Shown piece after piece: positions 1 through 6,881 of a stretch of 11,417 nt of DNA. The notes under the pieces were generated by a model. That model ran no database searches and had not been told where the DNA came from. It was given only the letters and a program-made list of their open reading frames with translations. The translations under genes and the position numbers were made by a program. The DNA lies in contig JADCBH010000305.1 in NCBI GenBank assembly GCA_020253595.1, positions 1 to 11,417 on the forward strand. Reading direction: 5' to 3'. Every line of letters starts with the position of its first letter. Position 1 is the first letter of the stretch. This DNA is from Brevundimonas sp. (GTDB lineage Bacteria; Pseudomonadota; Alphaproteobacteria; Caulobacterales; Caulobacteraceae).

Positions 1-53
1 ACGCTTAGACCAAGCCGAGGCCGCCCGCGAGGGGCCGCGACGCCGTGTCTTGA

Positions 54-1412
54 TCAGGCCGTCCTGGCCAGTGACCCTGCGGCGGCGGCGCGCCGTCGAA
101 CCGTGCGCGCAGGCTCTGTCGCATCGATCAGCGTGAGGAACTTCGCCAGGGTTTCGACATGAGCCAGCACGCGGGACTGATCCTGGACTTCACCGGAATT
201 GACAGCCTCGATGGTCAGGTCGACGAAGGTCCTTATCCGGTCGATCGCTGACTGGACCAGCTGTGACCTCTGGCTTTCGATGCCAAAGATCTGGGCTGCG
301 GTCCTTATCGCCCCGACGAGGGTCAAGAGGGCACTGGCGGTGTGGATCGCTTCAGGAGCAACCGGTTGTTCCAGGTCCGGTGCCTCGCGCGTCATGCGCC
401 CTGCCGTCTGAACCCGCTTCATCGGCAGAACCTTGTCCAGGGTCTTGTCGGTCGACTTGAGCGTGGCCGAAAGGCTGCGGTTGATCCGCGCGCGCGCGTC
501 ACGCGCCGCCTTGCCCCACTCGCCATTGGGGTCGAGTTGAAGCGTCATGTCGAGTTCGGCGAGCGTCTCGGCGCACCAGGCGATGTCGGCCTTGATCTGG
601 GGTCCGGGATCCACACCCGCCGTGGCCTTGAACGCGCCGATGCGAGCGACGCGCGACTCGACCTCGGCCAGTAGCCGGTTGACGAAGACGGCCATCTCCG
701 ACCCCGAAAGAACGCCTTCCTTGCTGGCTGAACGGGACGAGTGAACCACAAGGCGCAGGACCAGAGCCGCGTCGGTCAGATGAGCGAACAGGATCTCAAG
801 CATGCTCGGCCCGCCGTCAGGCGTGATCTCGGCCGCGTCCCGCACCAAGAGACGCAACTCCGCGAGCTGGTCCGGTGTCGGTCGCAGGATCCAGTTCGGC
901 AGCGACTTCAGGGCCCGCCGCGCCATCACAGCCAGGTCAAAGCATCGGGCGAGTTCGGTCAGACCGGCCTCGCGCTCCGCCTCTTTGCCGGGTGCGGCCG
1001 GCCAGACGACGTCGGGCTGATCCCGGATAAAGCCCGATGCCGCAATACAGTAGCGATCCGCGACTGCGACAACCCTGAGATCGTCCTTGCGCAGACGAAT
1101 GTCGTCCAGTGTACCCAACAGTGCCGGAGCCGTGGCCGAGGCGGCCTTCCAAAGGCGCGGCAGGATAGCCGGCGGAAACGTCAGGCCCTCCACACCATCC
1201 GGGCGAGGAGCGAACAACGGTATCATCGGCGCGAAGGCGACCGCGCGACGGTTCCGATCAATGCCCTCCTCCGCCAGCATTTGGGACAGGGCACGAGCCC
1301 GCGCACCCGGCATCTGGGTGACGGCCAGGGACAGGGTCTTCAGCGTCCTGTCAGGCAGGCGCTCGACCATTTGCGCGAGCACCGCGCGTTGGGCGACCGA
1401 CAGTTCGGTCAT
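54..1412 (-). CDS. Uncharacterised 452-residue protein
   Basis: I do not recognise this protein. It is a long open frame with strongly GC-biased third positions and an ATG preceded on the minus strand by GGAGA five bases upstream, so it is very probably a real gene. No signal peptide or clear membrane segment is visible. The sequence is rich in Ala, Leu and Arg and looks mostly alpha-helical, with charged helices around residues 140-330 and a more hydrophobic helix near 365-385. It carries no nucleotide-binding, metal-binding or catalytic motif that I can identify. It lies 84 bp downstream of kdgK in the same direction. A palindrome in that gap, and its own good ribosome-binding site, suggest it may be separately transcribed, so a role in uronate metabolism should not be assumed. 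It is probably a cytoplasmic protein restricted to a narrow taxonomic group. Confidence 0.8.
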   Translation of the reverse strand: MTELSVAQRAVLAQMVERLPDRTLKTLSLAVTQMPGARARALSQMLAEEGIDRNRRAVAFAPMIPLFAPRPDGVEGLTFPPAILPRLWKAASATAPALLGTLDDIRLRKDDLRVVAVADRYCIAASGFIRDQPDVVWPAAPGKEAEREAGLTELARCFDLAVMARRALKSLPNWILRPTPDQLAELRLLVRDAAEITPDGGPSMLEILFAHLTDAALVLRLVVHSSRSASKEGVLSGSEMAVFVNRLLAEVESRVARIGAFKATAGVDPGPQIKADIAWCAETLAELDMTLQLDPNGEWGKAARDARARINRSLSATLKSTDKTLDKVLPMKRVQTAGRMTREAPDLEQPVAPEAIHTASALLTLVGAIRTAAQIFGIESQRSQLVQSAIDRIRTFVDLTIEAVNSGEVQDQSRVLAHVETLAKFLTLIDATEPARTVRRRAAAAGSLARTA

Positions 1413-1446
1413 GCCATTCTCCGAGTGCCAGTCCTGCCCGGCCAGG

Positions 1447-1459
1447 GTTCACGGTGAAC
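1447..1459. promoter_or_regulatory. Palindrome upstream of the 452-residue protein gene
   Basis: GTTCAC-G-GTGAAC is a perfect 6+1+6 inverted repeat in the 84-bp gap between the kdgK stop and the next gene's start. It is too short and has no T-run, so it does not look like a Rho-independent terminator. Its position, about 35 bp upstream of the downstream start codon on the minus strand, would suit an operator for a dimeric regulator. Which regulator is unknown. Confidence 0.3.
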
Positions 1460-1496
1460 GGTCGAGGTTAAGAATTCTGGAAACCGCGTTCCGCGA

Positions 1497-2507
1497 TCAG
1501 CGTCGGATATCGAAGCCGTCCGCGCTCATGGCGGCGCGGACCTGGGCCTCGTCAAACAGGTTGAAGTCCCCGGAGACGGAGTGTTTCAGGGCCGCCGCTG
1601 CCAGTCCAAAGCCTAGCGCATCTGCGTCAGCCCAGCCCTTCGCAACGCCATGGAGAACGCCTGCGGCAAAGGCGTCGCCGCCGCCGACCCGGTCCACGAC
1701 CCCCGTCAGGGCGATGGGGCCGGCGTGATGCTCCCCGTTTCGCGTGATCATGACAGCCGACAGGGTCTGGTCCGCAACGCTGTCATTGATGCGCAGCGTG
1801 CAGCATACGCGCTGCAGACGCGGCCAGGTCTCAAACGCCGCCCGGGCCGCAGCGCGCCGCCTCTCGGCAGGGTCCGGACTGTTGAAGTCGCGCCCCAGAA
1901 TCAGAGAGAAGTCCCGGTCATCGGCGAATGCGAGATCCGCGCCCGCCATCAGCTGACCCAGGACTGCGGCCGGATTGTTGTTCCACTCCGACCACATCTT
2001 GCCGCGAAAGTTGCCGTCGAAGCTGACCTTGACCCCGGCCGCTTCGGCCGCCCGAACCGCCGCAACAGCCGCCTGGGATCCGCCTGGTCCGGTAGCGGGC
2101 GTGACACCTGACAAATGGAGCCACTCCACGCCCTGCAAGAGCGTCGACCAGTCGAACGCTTCAGCGACATGCTGGACGAAGGCCGAACCCGCGCGATCGT
2201 AAAGCACCTCCGACGGCCGTCTCACGGCCCCGGGCGTCAGGAAGTAAAGGCCCATCCGGCCCGGCAGGAAGCGGACCCGCGAGGTGTCCACCCCATGCTT
2301 GCGGGCCTCATCGCGGGCAGCATGGCCAAGAGCATTGTCCGGAAGGACCGTCGCAATCGCCGCCGGCGCGCCAAAACGCGCCAGCGACACAGCGACATTG
2401 GTTTCAGCGCCGCCGGGCCGCACGGTCAGACCGGGCGACTGCATCAGGAGCTCGCCGGCAGGGGGCGTGAGACGCAACAGCATCTCACCGAAGCACAGGA
2501 TGGTCAT
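1497..2507 (-). CDS. kdgK: 2-keto-3-deoxygluconate kinase (PfkB family)
   Basis: Predicted cytoplasmic kinase that phosphorylates 2-keto-3-deoxy-D-gluconate (KDG) to KDPG with ATP, feeding the lower Entner-Doudoroff pathway. At 336 residues it is a typical length for the family. Visible PfkB features are the N-terminal FGEMLLRL strand, the glycine-rich PGGAETNVAVSLARFG sugar-binding segment around residues 31-46, a YDRAGSAF segment near 103-110, and the C-terminal ribokinase signature DRVGGGDAFAAG, in which Asp278 is the expected catalytic base. It starts with ATG 20 bp after the kduD stop, with no strong Shine-Dalgarno, so it is probably translated from the kduD transcript. Pairing with kduD and a DhuI-like isomerase makes KDG a far better substrate guess than other PfkB sugars. 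The KDPG aldolase is not in the window. Confidence 0.9.
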   Translation of the reverse strand: MTILCFGEMLLRLTPPAGELLMQSPGLTVRPGGAETNVAVSLARFGAPAAIATVLPDNALGHAARDEARKHGVDTSRVRFLPGRMGLYFLTPGAVRRPSEVLYDRAGSAFVQHVAEAFDWSTLLQGVEWLHLSGVTPATGPGGSQAAVAAVRAAEAAGVKVSFDGNFRGKMWSEWNNNPAAVLGQLMAGADLAFADDRDFSLILGRDFNSPDPAERRRAAARAAFETWPRLQRVCCTLRINDSVADQTLSAVMITRNGEHHAGPIALTGVVDRVGGGDAFAAGVLHGVAKGWADADALGFGLAAAALKHSVSGDFNLFDEAQVRAAMSADGFDIRR

Positions 2508-2527
2508 GGGCAGACGTTAGACCCGGA

Positions 2528-3289
2528 TCACCTTGCCAGCCAACCGCCATCGACCGGCAGGGTGATACCCTGGACGTAGTCTGACGCCGACGAGGCCAGG
2601 AACACAGCGGCTCCTCCTATGTCGGCCGGCTGACCCCAACGGCCGGCAGGAATGCGCCCCAGGATTTCCTTGGAACGCACCGGGTCGTCCTGCAGCGCCT
2701 GGGTGTTGTCGGTGGCGAAGTAGCCCGGCGCGATGGCGTTGGTGTTGATGCCATGCTTGGCCCACTCATTGGCCATCAGCTTGGTCAGGCCGGCGATGCC
2801 CGACTTCGACGATGTGTAGGACGGCACGCGGATGCCGCCCTGGAAACTCAGCATGGAAGCCGTATTGATGATCTTTCCGCTGCGCCCCTCGGCGATCCAG
2901 CGTCGGGCGACGGCCTGGCTGAGGAAGAAGACGGACTTCAGATTGACGTCCATCACCGCGTCCCAGTCGGCTTCGGTGAAATCAACGGCGTCGGCACGGC
3001 GGATGATCCCGGCATTGTTCACCAGAATGTCGATGGGTCCGAGGGCCTCGGTCGCCTCTTCCACGATCCGGCCGACCGGCTCGATCGACCCGAGGTCCGC
3101 CTGAACCGAGATCGCCCGGACGCCCTTCGCCAGGCACTGGCCCACGGTGTCGTCCGACGGCCGTCTTGCGACCGAGGCGATCGAGGCGCCTGCCGCTGCG
3201 AGAGCGAGGGCGATGCCTTGGCCGATTCCGGTGTTCCCGCCGGTCACCACGGCGACTTTTCCGGTCAGGTCGAAGGAATTGGCGGGCAT
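2528..3289 (-). CDS. kduD: 2-deoxy-D-gluconate 3-dehydrogenase / DKII reductase (SDR family)
   Basis: Classical short-chain dehydrogenase of 253 residues. In the uronate pathway KduD reduces 2,5-diketo-3-deoxygluconate to 2-keto-3-deoxygluconate with NAD(P)H. The Rossmann signature TGGNTGIG is at residues 16-23 and NNAG at 91-94. The catalytic tetrad Asn116, Ser145, Tyr158 and Lys162 is intact (VNLKS, TASM, YTSSK). The C-terminal VDGGWLAR ending is typical of KduD. SDRs are hard to assign by sequence alone. Here the assignment rests on overall resemblance to KduD plus direct linkage to kdgK and a divergent DhuI-type isomerase. The ATG at 3289 has only a weak ribosome-binding site. The 139-bp gap to the divergent gene holds the putative LacI operator, so both directions are probably repressed together. 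Confidence 0.88.
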   Translation of the reverse strand: MPANSFDLTGKVAVVTGGNTGIGQGIALALAAAGASIASVARRPSDDTVGQCLAKGVRAISVQADLGSIEPVGRIVEEATEALGPIDILVNNAGIIRRADAVDFTEADWDAVMDVNLKSVFFLSQAVARRWIAEGRSGKIINTASMLSFQGGIRVPSYTSSKSGIAGLTKLMANEWAKHGINTNAIAPGYFATDNTQALQDDPVRSKEILGRIPAGRWGQPADIGGAAVFLASSASDYVQGITLPVDGGWLAR

Positions 3290-3350
3290 GGGTTCAACGG
3301 ATCCAGAAAATACAGAAGACGATCGGCGCGGTCATAGCGCCCACTCCGGG

Positions 3351-3379
3351 TTGCGACCACAGGTAACCGGTGTCATATC
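3351..3379 (+). promoter_or_regulatory. Putative promoter of the DhuI-like isomerase gene
   Basis: A -35-like TTGCGA (3351-3356) is separated by 17 bp from a -10-like CATATC (3374-3379), about 50 bp before the start codon. The match to consensus is modest, especially the -10. The putative LacI-family operator fills the spacer, so bound repressor would block RNA polymerase directly. This is inference from spacing and sequence only. Confidence 0.35.
3361..3375 (-). promoter_or_regulatory. Putative LacI-family operator, copy 1
   Basis: Read on the minus strand this is TGACACCGGTTACCT. It differs at one of 15 positions from the site at 5230-5244. The ACCGGT core is a perfect palindrome with a central CpG, as is common in LacI-family operators. 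It sits between kduD and the DhuI-like gene, and a LacI repressor gene is part of the same cluster. Confidence 0.65.
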
Positions 3380-3428
3380 CCGATGCAACGAGGCGGCCGT
3401 TTTCGCCTTCAAGTCCCTGAGGAACGCC

Positions 3429-4064
3429 ATGAAGATCGCGCTGATCACCGAGAACAGCCAGGCCGCCAAGAACGGCATCATCCACACCGCCCTGACCGCC
3501 GTGGCGGAGCCTCTGGGGCACGAGGTCTTCAACTACGGCATGTACTCAGCTGAGGACAAAGCCTCGCTGACCTACGTCATGAACGGGCTTCTGACGGGCA
3601 TCCTGCTGAACTCGGGCGCGGCCGACTTCGTCGTCACGGGCTGCGGCACCGGCATGGGATCCATGCTGGCCTGCAACGCCATGCCCGGCGTGTTCTGCGG
3701 CCTGGTGATCGATCCGACCGACGCCTTCCTGTTCGCCCAGATCAACGACGGCAACGCCATTTCCATGCCCTATGCCAAGGGCTTCGGCTGGGCCGCCGAA
3801 CTGAACCTGCAGGACGTCTACAGCAAGCTGTTCGACGGCGAGCGCGGCCTGGGCTATCCTAAGGAACGCGCGGAGATCATGGCCCGCAATCGGGGCATCC
3901 TGAAGCAACTGAAGAGCGTGACCTGCAACGACATGTTGACGGTGCTTCAGTCGGTCGATCAGGACCTGCTGAAATCCGCAATCGCGGGGGAGCGGTTCAA
4001 GGACTATTTCTTCGCCAACGCCAAGGATCAGGCGATCGCGGACTATATCCGCACGGTCGTCTGA
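3429..4064 (+). CDS. dhuI: DhuI-type 4-deoxy-5-keto-hexuronate isomerase (RpiB/LacAB family)
   Basis: A 211-residue member of the RpiB/LacA/LacB sugar-phosphate isomerase superfamily. Streptococcal DhuI, of this superfamily, isomerises 4-deoxy-L-threo-5-hexosulose uronate to 2,5-diketo-3-deoxygluconate, the job done in many bacteria by the unrelated cupin KduI. The hallmark GCGTGMGS loop carries Cys72, the expected proton-transfer residue, and is followed by the NDGNAISMPYAKGFGWAAE segment typical of the superfamily. It is longer than RpiB (about 150 residues), with an extra C-terminal helical region from about 150 onward. The start chosen is the ATG at 3429, which has GAGGA (3419-3423) five bases upstream and begins the conserved MKIAL strand. 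The frame is open further upstream (from 3147), but that would run through the operator and kduD. Divergence from kduD-kdgK supports the DhuI role; a different sugar-phosphate isomerase remains possible. Confidence 0.82.
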   Translation: MKIALITENSQAAKNGIIHTALTAVAEPLGHEVFNYGMYSAEDKASLTYVMNGLLTGILLNSGAADFVVTGCGTGMGSMLACNAMPGVFCGLVIDPTDAFLFAQINDGNAISMPYAKGFGWAAELNLQDVYSKLFDGERGLGYPKERAEIMARNRGILKQLKSVTCNDMLTVLQSVDQDLLKSAIAGERFKDYFFANAKDQAIADYIRTVV

Positions 4065-4068
4065 GCCC

Positions 4069-5133
4069 TCAGACCTTCAGGGCCGTCGCCGAATCACGAA
4101 TGACCAGCGACGGTCGCACTTCCGGCTGATCGAGTGTTGCGGCGTCCAGCCCGCGCATTGGGGCAAGCAGCTTTTCTGCCGCCATGCGGCCCATGTCACG
4201 AATCGGCAGGCGCACCGAGGTCAGGTTGGGCCAGACCCGAGATGCCATTGGCAGGTCGTCGAAGCCGACGATGGAAAGATCGCGAGGGATCTCCAGGCCC
4301 ATGTCCCGCGCGACCTTGAACACGCCCAGCGCCATTTCATCGTTCCCGGTGAAGATCGCCGTGGGCGGGGGATCGAGCGCCAGGAGCGTCCTGGCCGCCT
4401 CCACACCGCTTTCGAAGGTGTAGGCACCCTGGGCGACATAACGCTCATCTAGGGCAACGCCCTTCTCTGCGAGCGCACCGCGCAGGCCGCCGCCCCTCTG
4501 GGCACTGGATCGAAACAGGGTCGGCCCGGAGATGAAGCCAATGCGGCGATGGCCCAGATCCGCCAGGTGTCGCCCGGCCTCGGCTGCGCCAAGGTGGTCG
4601 TTCGTCACCAGCATGCGCCCGGGTTCATCCAGCGAAACCGACGCGATCCGCACGTAGGGGCAGTCAAGCTCGCGCAGCACGTCAATGACCGACTCGTCTT
4701 CCGACACCGAGGGCGGAAGGATCACCCCGAACAGCTTCTGCCGCTCGACGAACGCGCGGATTTCGGCGACCAGATTCGGGTTCCCCCGATCGCAGGGGTG
4801 AACGACCAACTCGAGCCCCGAGCCGCGCAAGGCATCCAGCACCCCCTGCTGCATGTTCACGACATAGTTGGGACTGGGGTTGTCGTAGATCAGACCGACG
4901 AGAAACGACCGCCGAAACGCCAGGCCACGCGCCTGGACGTCAGGCGTGAACCCGAGTTCCTCAATAACGGCGCTGACCTTGACGCGCGTTTCCTCGCGCA
5001 CGAACGGCGATTGGTTGATGACCCGCGAGACGGTCTTCTTGGAGACCCCGGCGATCCGCGCCACATCATTGATCGTCGGGCGTTTGCCGGGCTTCAGGCC
5101 ACTTCGGCCGTTGGCGATATCGTCGTCGGTCAA
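4069..5133 (-). CDS. LacI-family transcriptional repressor of the uronate cluster
   Basis: A 354-residue LacI/GalR-type regulator. After a polar 18-residue leader, residues 19-70 form the DNA-binding headpiece (TINDVARIAGVSKKTVSRVINQ, then the hinge helix near ARGLA). The rest is a periplasmic-binding-protein-like effector domain with the usual segments GRMLVTNDHLGAAEAGRHLADLGHRRIGFI and FTGNDEMALGVF. The start is TTG (5131-5133) with GGAGAGG (5140-5146 on the opposite strand) correctly spaced, so low translation is likely. It converges on the isomerase gene with only 4 bp between the stops. The divergent region shared with the hydratase-like gene holds operator copy 2, which suggests autoregulation. 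The inducer is probably a pathway intermediate such as KDG or a related keto-uronate; that is inferred from neighbours, not from the binding pocket. Confidence 0.9.
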   Translation of the reverse strand: MTDDDIANGRSGLKPGKRPTINDVARIAGVSKKTVSRVINQSPFVREETRVKVSAVIEELGFTPDVQARGLAFRRSFLVGLIYDNPSPNYVVNMQQGVLDALRGSGLELVVHPCDRGNPNLVAEIRAFVERQKLFGVILPPSVSEDESVIDVLRELDCPYVRIASVSLDEPGRMLVTNDHLGAAEAGRHLADLGHRRIGFISGPTLFRSSAQRGGGLRGALAEKGVALDERYVAQGAYTFESGVEAARTLLALDPPPTAIFTGNDEMALGVFKVARDMGLEIPRDLSIVGFDDLPMASRVWPNLTSVRLPIRDMGRMAAEKLLAPMRGLDAATLDQPEVRPSLVIRDSATALKV

Positions 5134-5228
5134 GCTCGACCTCTCCGTCTCTCCAGATCAGCCATACAACCGTCGTCGTCCGTTCGCCAACGAAAGTAAG
5201 AGGATGCCCAGCCCGCGCCGCCCACCCG

Positions 5229-5255
5229 TTGACACCGGTTTCCTAACGCTTCAAT
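5229..5255 (+). promoter_or_regulatory. Putative promoter of the hydratase-like gene
   Basis: A perfect -35 hexamer TTGACA (5229-5234) overlaps the left end of the putative operator. The best -10 nearby is TTCAAT (5250-5255) with a short 15-bp spacer. It would give an untranslated leader of roughly 80 bases. The overlap of -35 box and operator fits repression by occlusion. Confidence 0.4.
5230..5244 (+). promoter_or_regulatory. Putative LacI-family operator, copy 2
   Basis: TGACACCGGTTTCCT matches copy 1 (3361-3375, opposite strand) at 14 of 15 positions. It lies in the 210-bp divergent region between the repressor gene and the hydratase-like gene, where it could control both. Confidence 0.65.
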
Positions 5256-5343
5256 CATCCTCCGACCGGCGACAAGACCGGCGAGGAAGTAGACTGGCGA
5301 AACTCTGCGTGACAGGCATCTCGAACATTCTGACGCGTGAAGC

Positions 5344-6156
5344 ATGAGCGCCCTCAGCGCCCCCGCGGTTCGGACAGCAGCAGAGGCTGTCGCTCATCGC
5401 TTCGTCGAGGCGCGGCTCGCTCGCCGCGCCCTGGCTGACTATCCGGGCGACCTGCCGCAGGACATGGCGACAGCCTATGCGACGCAGGATGCAGCCATCG
5501 CCGCCTACCCCGACGAAATCGTTGCGTGGAAGGTGGGCATGGTCCCTCCGGCGCTTCAGGATCGTCTGGGCACGCACCGCGTCGCGGGGCCCATCTTCGC
5601 GCGAAATCTCTGGATTGCGACCGACGAGCCCACACCCCTGCCCGCCTTTGTCGGCGGCTTCGCTGCCGTTGAAGCGGAGTTTGTCGCCCGGGTCGGTCGC
5701 ATTGATCCCGAGCAAGTCGACTGGTCCATCGAACAGGCCGTCGCCGCTATCGAGGCGCTTCATGTCGGCGTGGAGTTCGCGGGGAGCCCGCTCAAGACCA
5801 TCAATGATCTGGGGTCGGCCGTGGTCGCCTCCGACTTTGGCAACAATGCCGGGCTGGTTCTGGGTGCCGAGATCTCCAACTGGGCTACACGTCTTGATGA
5901 GATCCAGGTGGAGACGATTGTGGACGGGACCGTCGTCGGCAATGGCATGGCCGCCTCGATCCCCCGCGGGATTCTGGAGTCGGTCCGGTTCCTGCTCGAG
6001 CATTGCGCCCGGAGCGGCCGCCCGCTCGCGGCGGGTGCGCTCATTTCAACCGGTGCCGTGACGGGAGTGCATGAGGTCGCGCCCGGCGCGGTCTCGGCCT
6101 GTTCATTCTCGAGCGTCGGTACGATCCATTGCCGGGTGGTCCCCGCCCTGCCCTGA
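5344..6156 (+). CDS. 2-keto-4-pentenoate hydratase-like protein (MhpD/HpcG group, FAH fold)
   Basis: A 270-residue protein of the hydratase/decarboxylase branch of the fumarylacetoacetate hydrolase superfamily. Known members hydrate 2-hydroxypenta-2,4-dienoate, or act on related keto acids, using a divalent metal. The expected functional residues are visible: Lys63 in WKVGM, the metal-binding acids Glu110 and Glu112 in AAVEAEF, and Glu144 in HVGVEFAGS. The length is normal and no residue appears to be missing. The ATG has only a weak GAAG upstream. No meta-cleavage aromatic genes are near; instead it shares a putative operator with the uronate genes and diverges from their repressor. A role on a 2-keto-3-deoxy acid or another uronate-derived keto acid is therefore plausible, but the substrate cannot be read from the sequence. 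It should not be annotated as an aromatic-pathway enzyme. Confidence 0.8.
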   Translation: MSALSAPAVRTAAEAVAHRFVEARLARRALADYPGDLPQDMATAYATQDAAIAAYPDEIVAWKVGMVPPALQDRLGTHRVAGPIFARNLWIATDEPTPLPAFVGGFAAVEAEFVARVGRIDPEQVDWSIEQAVAAIEALHVGVEFAGSPLKTINDLGSAVVASDFGNNAGLVLGAEISNWATRLDEIQVETIVDGTVVGNGMAASIPRGILESVRFLLEHCARSGRPLAAGALISTGAVTGVHEVAPGAVSACSFSSVGTIHCRVVPALP

Positions 6157-6208
6157 CCTGAACCTGATCACCTTCGGTCCCCCCTGATCGAAGCCTATCT
6201 GTTCTCCG

Positions 6209-6301
6209 ATGTCAGCTCGGTGGGCTCCGGCCTCAGCCTACCTCATCGCGCTGCTGGTCATACACATCCTGTCGCCGAACTACGCCCCGGCTAAGGTCTG
6301 A
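6209..6301 (+). pseudogene. Possible C-terminal remnant of an MFS (hexuronate-type) transporter
   Basis: This plus-strand frame encodes 30 residues ending in a TGA and includes AYLIALLVIHILSP followed by a short polar tail. A single hydrophobic helix, a Pro and a polar tail look like the last transmembrane helix and end of an MFS transporter of the ExuT/anion-cation symporter type. The frame is closed by a stop 22 bp upstream of the ATG, and no ribosome-binding site or remaining helices are present. Its end overlaps the stop of the convergent GST-like gene. An intact small membrane protein, or chance, are the alternatives. The resemblance is from memory, not from an alignment. Confidence 0.35.
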
Positions 6302-6881
6302 TGCCGAACGCCCCTTCCGTCCGGCTGATCCAGTCGCGGATCGCCGGATGGGGGCCAAGGTCAAAGCCGCCTTCATGGGCGACCCGTGTGTAGGCAACCA
6401 GGGCGAGGTCCGCGAGCGTCGCAGCCTGACCGCCCGCAAGCCAGCGGTTGCCGGACAGTTCCTGCTCCATCCGGGCCAGAGCCGCCCGGCCACGCTCCAT
6501 CAACTTCGGGTCGATCTCTTCCGCCGACTTGCCGCTGAAAACCCGCTGGAACCGCGCCACTGCGATATAGGGCTCGTGGCTGTATTGTTCCCAGAACAAC
6601 CACTCCAGCATCCGCGCCCGTTCGTAGTCGTCGTTCGGGATGAAGGTCGTCCCTTCCCCAAGGTGCAGGATGATGGCGTTGGACTGCGCGAGGCTACGGC
6701 CATCCTCCAGAACCAGTAGGGGAACTTGCCCAAAGGGGTTCAGCGCCAGGAAGGCCGCCGTGCGGGTCGCACCGCTCATGACATCCGTTTCGACCCAGCG
6801 ATAATCGCGCCGCAGGGCCTCGAGCATCCACCGGACCTTCAGGCAGTTGCCCGAGCGTGTATCTCCATGAACGACCAGCAT
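6291..6881 (-). CDS. Glutathione S-transferase-like protein
   Basis: A 196-residue cytosolic GST-fold protein. The N-terminal thioredoxin-like domain runs to about residue 78. It contains RSGNCLKVRWML, with Ser10/Cys13 as candidate catalytic or glutathione-contacting residues, the cis-proline at Val53-Pro54 in NPFGQVPLL, and the SNAI glutathione-binding segment at residues 67-70. The helical C-terminal domain has the usual RWLAGGQAATLADLALVAYT signature with the conserved Asp capping box. It is slightly shorter than classical bacterial GSTs (about 200-230 residues) but complete. It converges on the hydratase-like gene and stands alone, so it gives no clue to its substrate. Reactions from detoxification conjugation to isomerisation or reduction occur in this family. 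The start is an ATG at 6881 with no strong Shine-Dalgarno. Confidence 0.85.
   Translation of the reverse strand: MLVVHGDTRSGNCLKVRWMLEALRRDYRWVETDVMSGATRTAAFLALNPFGQVPLLVLEDGRSLAQSNAIILHLGEGTTFIPNDDYERARMLEWLFWEQYSHEPYIAVARFQRVFSGKSAEEIDPKLMERGRAALARMEQELSGNRWLAGGQAATLADLALVAYTRVAHEGGFDLGPHPAIRDWISRTEGAFGIRP

Noticed and set aside
1..53. Possible end of a neighbouring gene at the left edge
   Set aside because: Several frames are open for short distances, but none gives a recognisable C terminus or an overlap typical of coupled genes, so nothing can be called.
361..373. AACCGGTT palindrome resembling the operator core
   Set aside because: It lies inside the 452-residue protein's coding region, lacks the TGAC and WCCT flanks, and ACCGGT occurs by chance several times in this GC-rich window.
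741..1728. Long plus-strand open frames opposite the 452-residue protein and kdgK
   Set aside because: They have low-complexity Arg/Ser/Pro-rich composition typical of antisense frames in GC-rich DNA, with no recognisable domain, while the minus-strand genes have good starts or clear motifs.
3147..3428. Upstream extension of the DhuI-like open frame to 3147
   Set aside because: It would run antisense through the kduD start and the operator. The ATG at 3429 has a well-placed GAGGA and begins the conserved first strand of the family.
5251..6003. 250-residue minus-strand open frame opposite the hydratase-like gene
   Set aside because: It is an antisense shadow; the plus strand carries the conserved Lys and Glu residues and normal family length.
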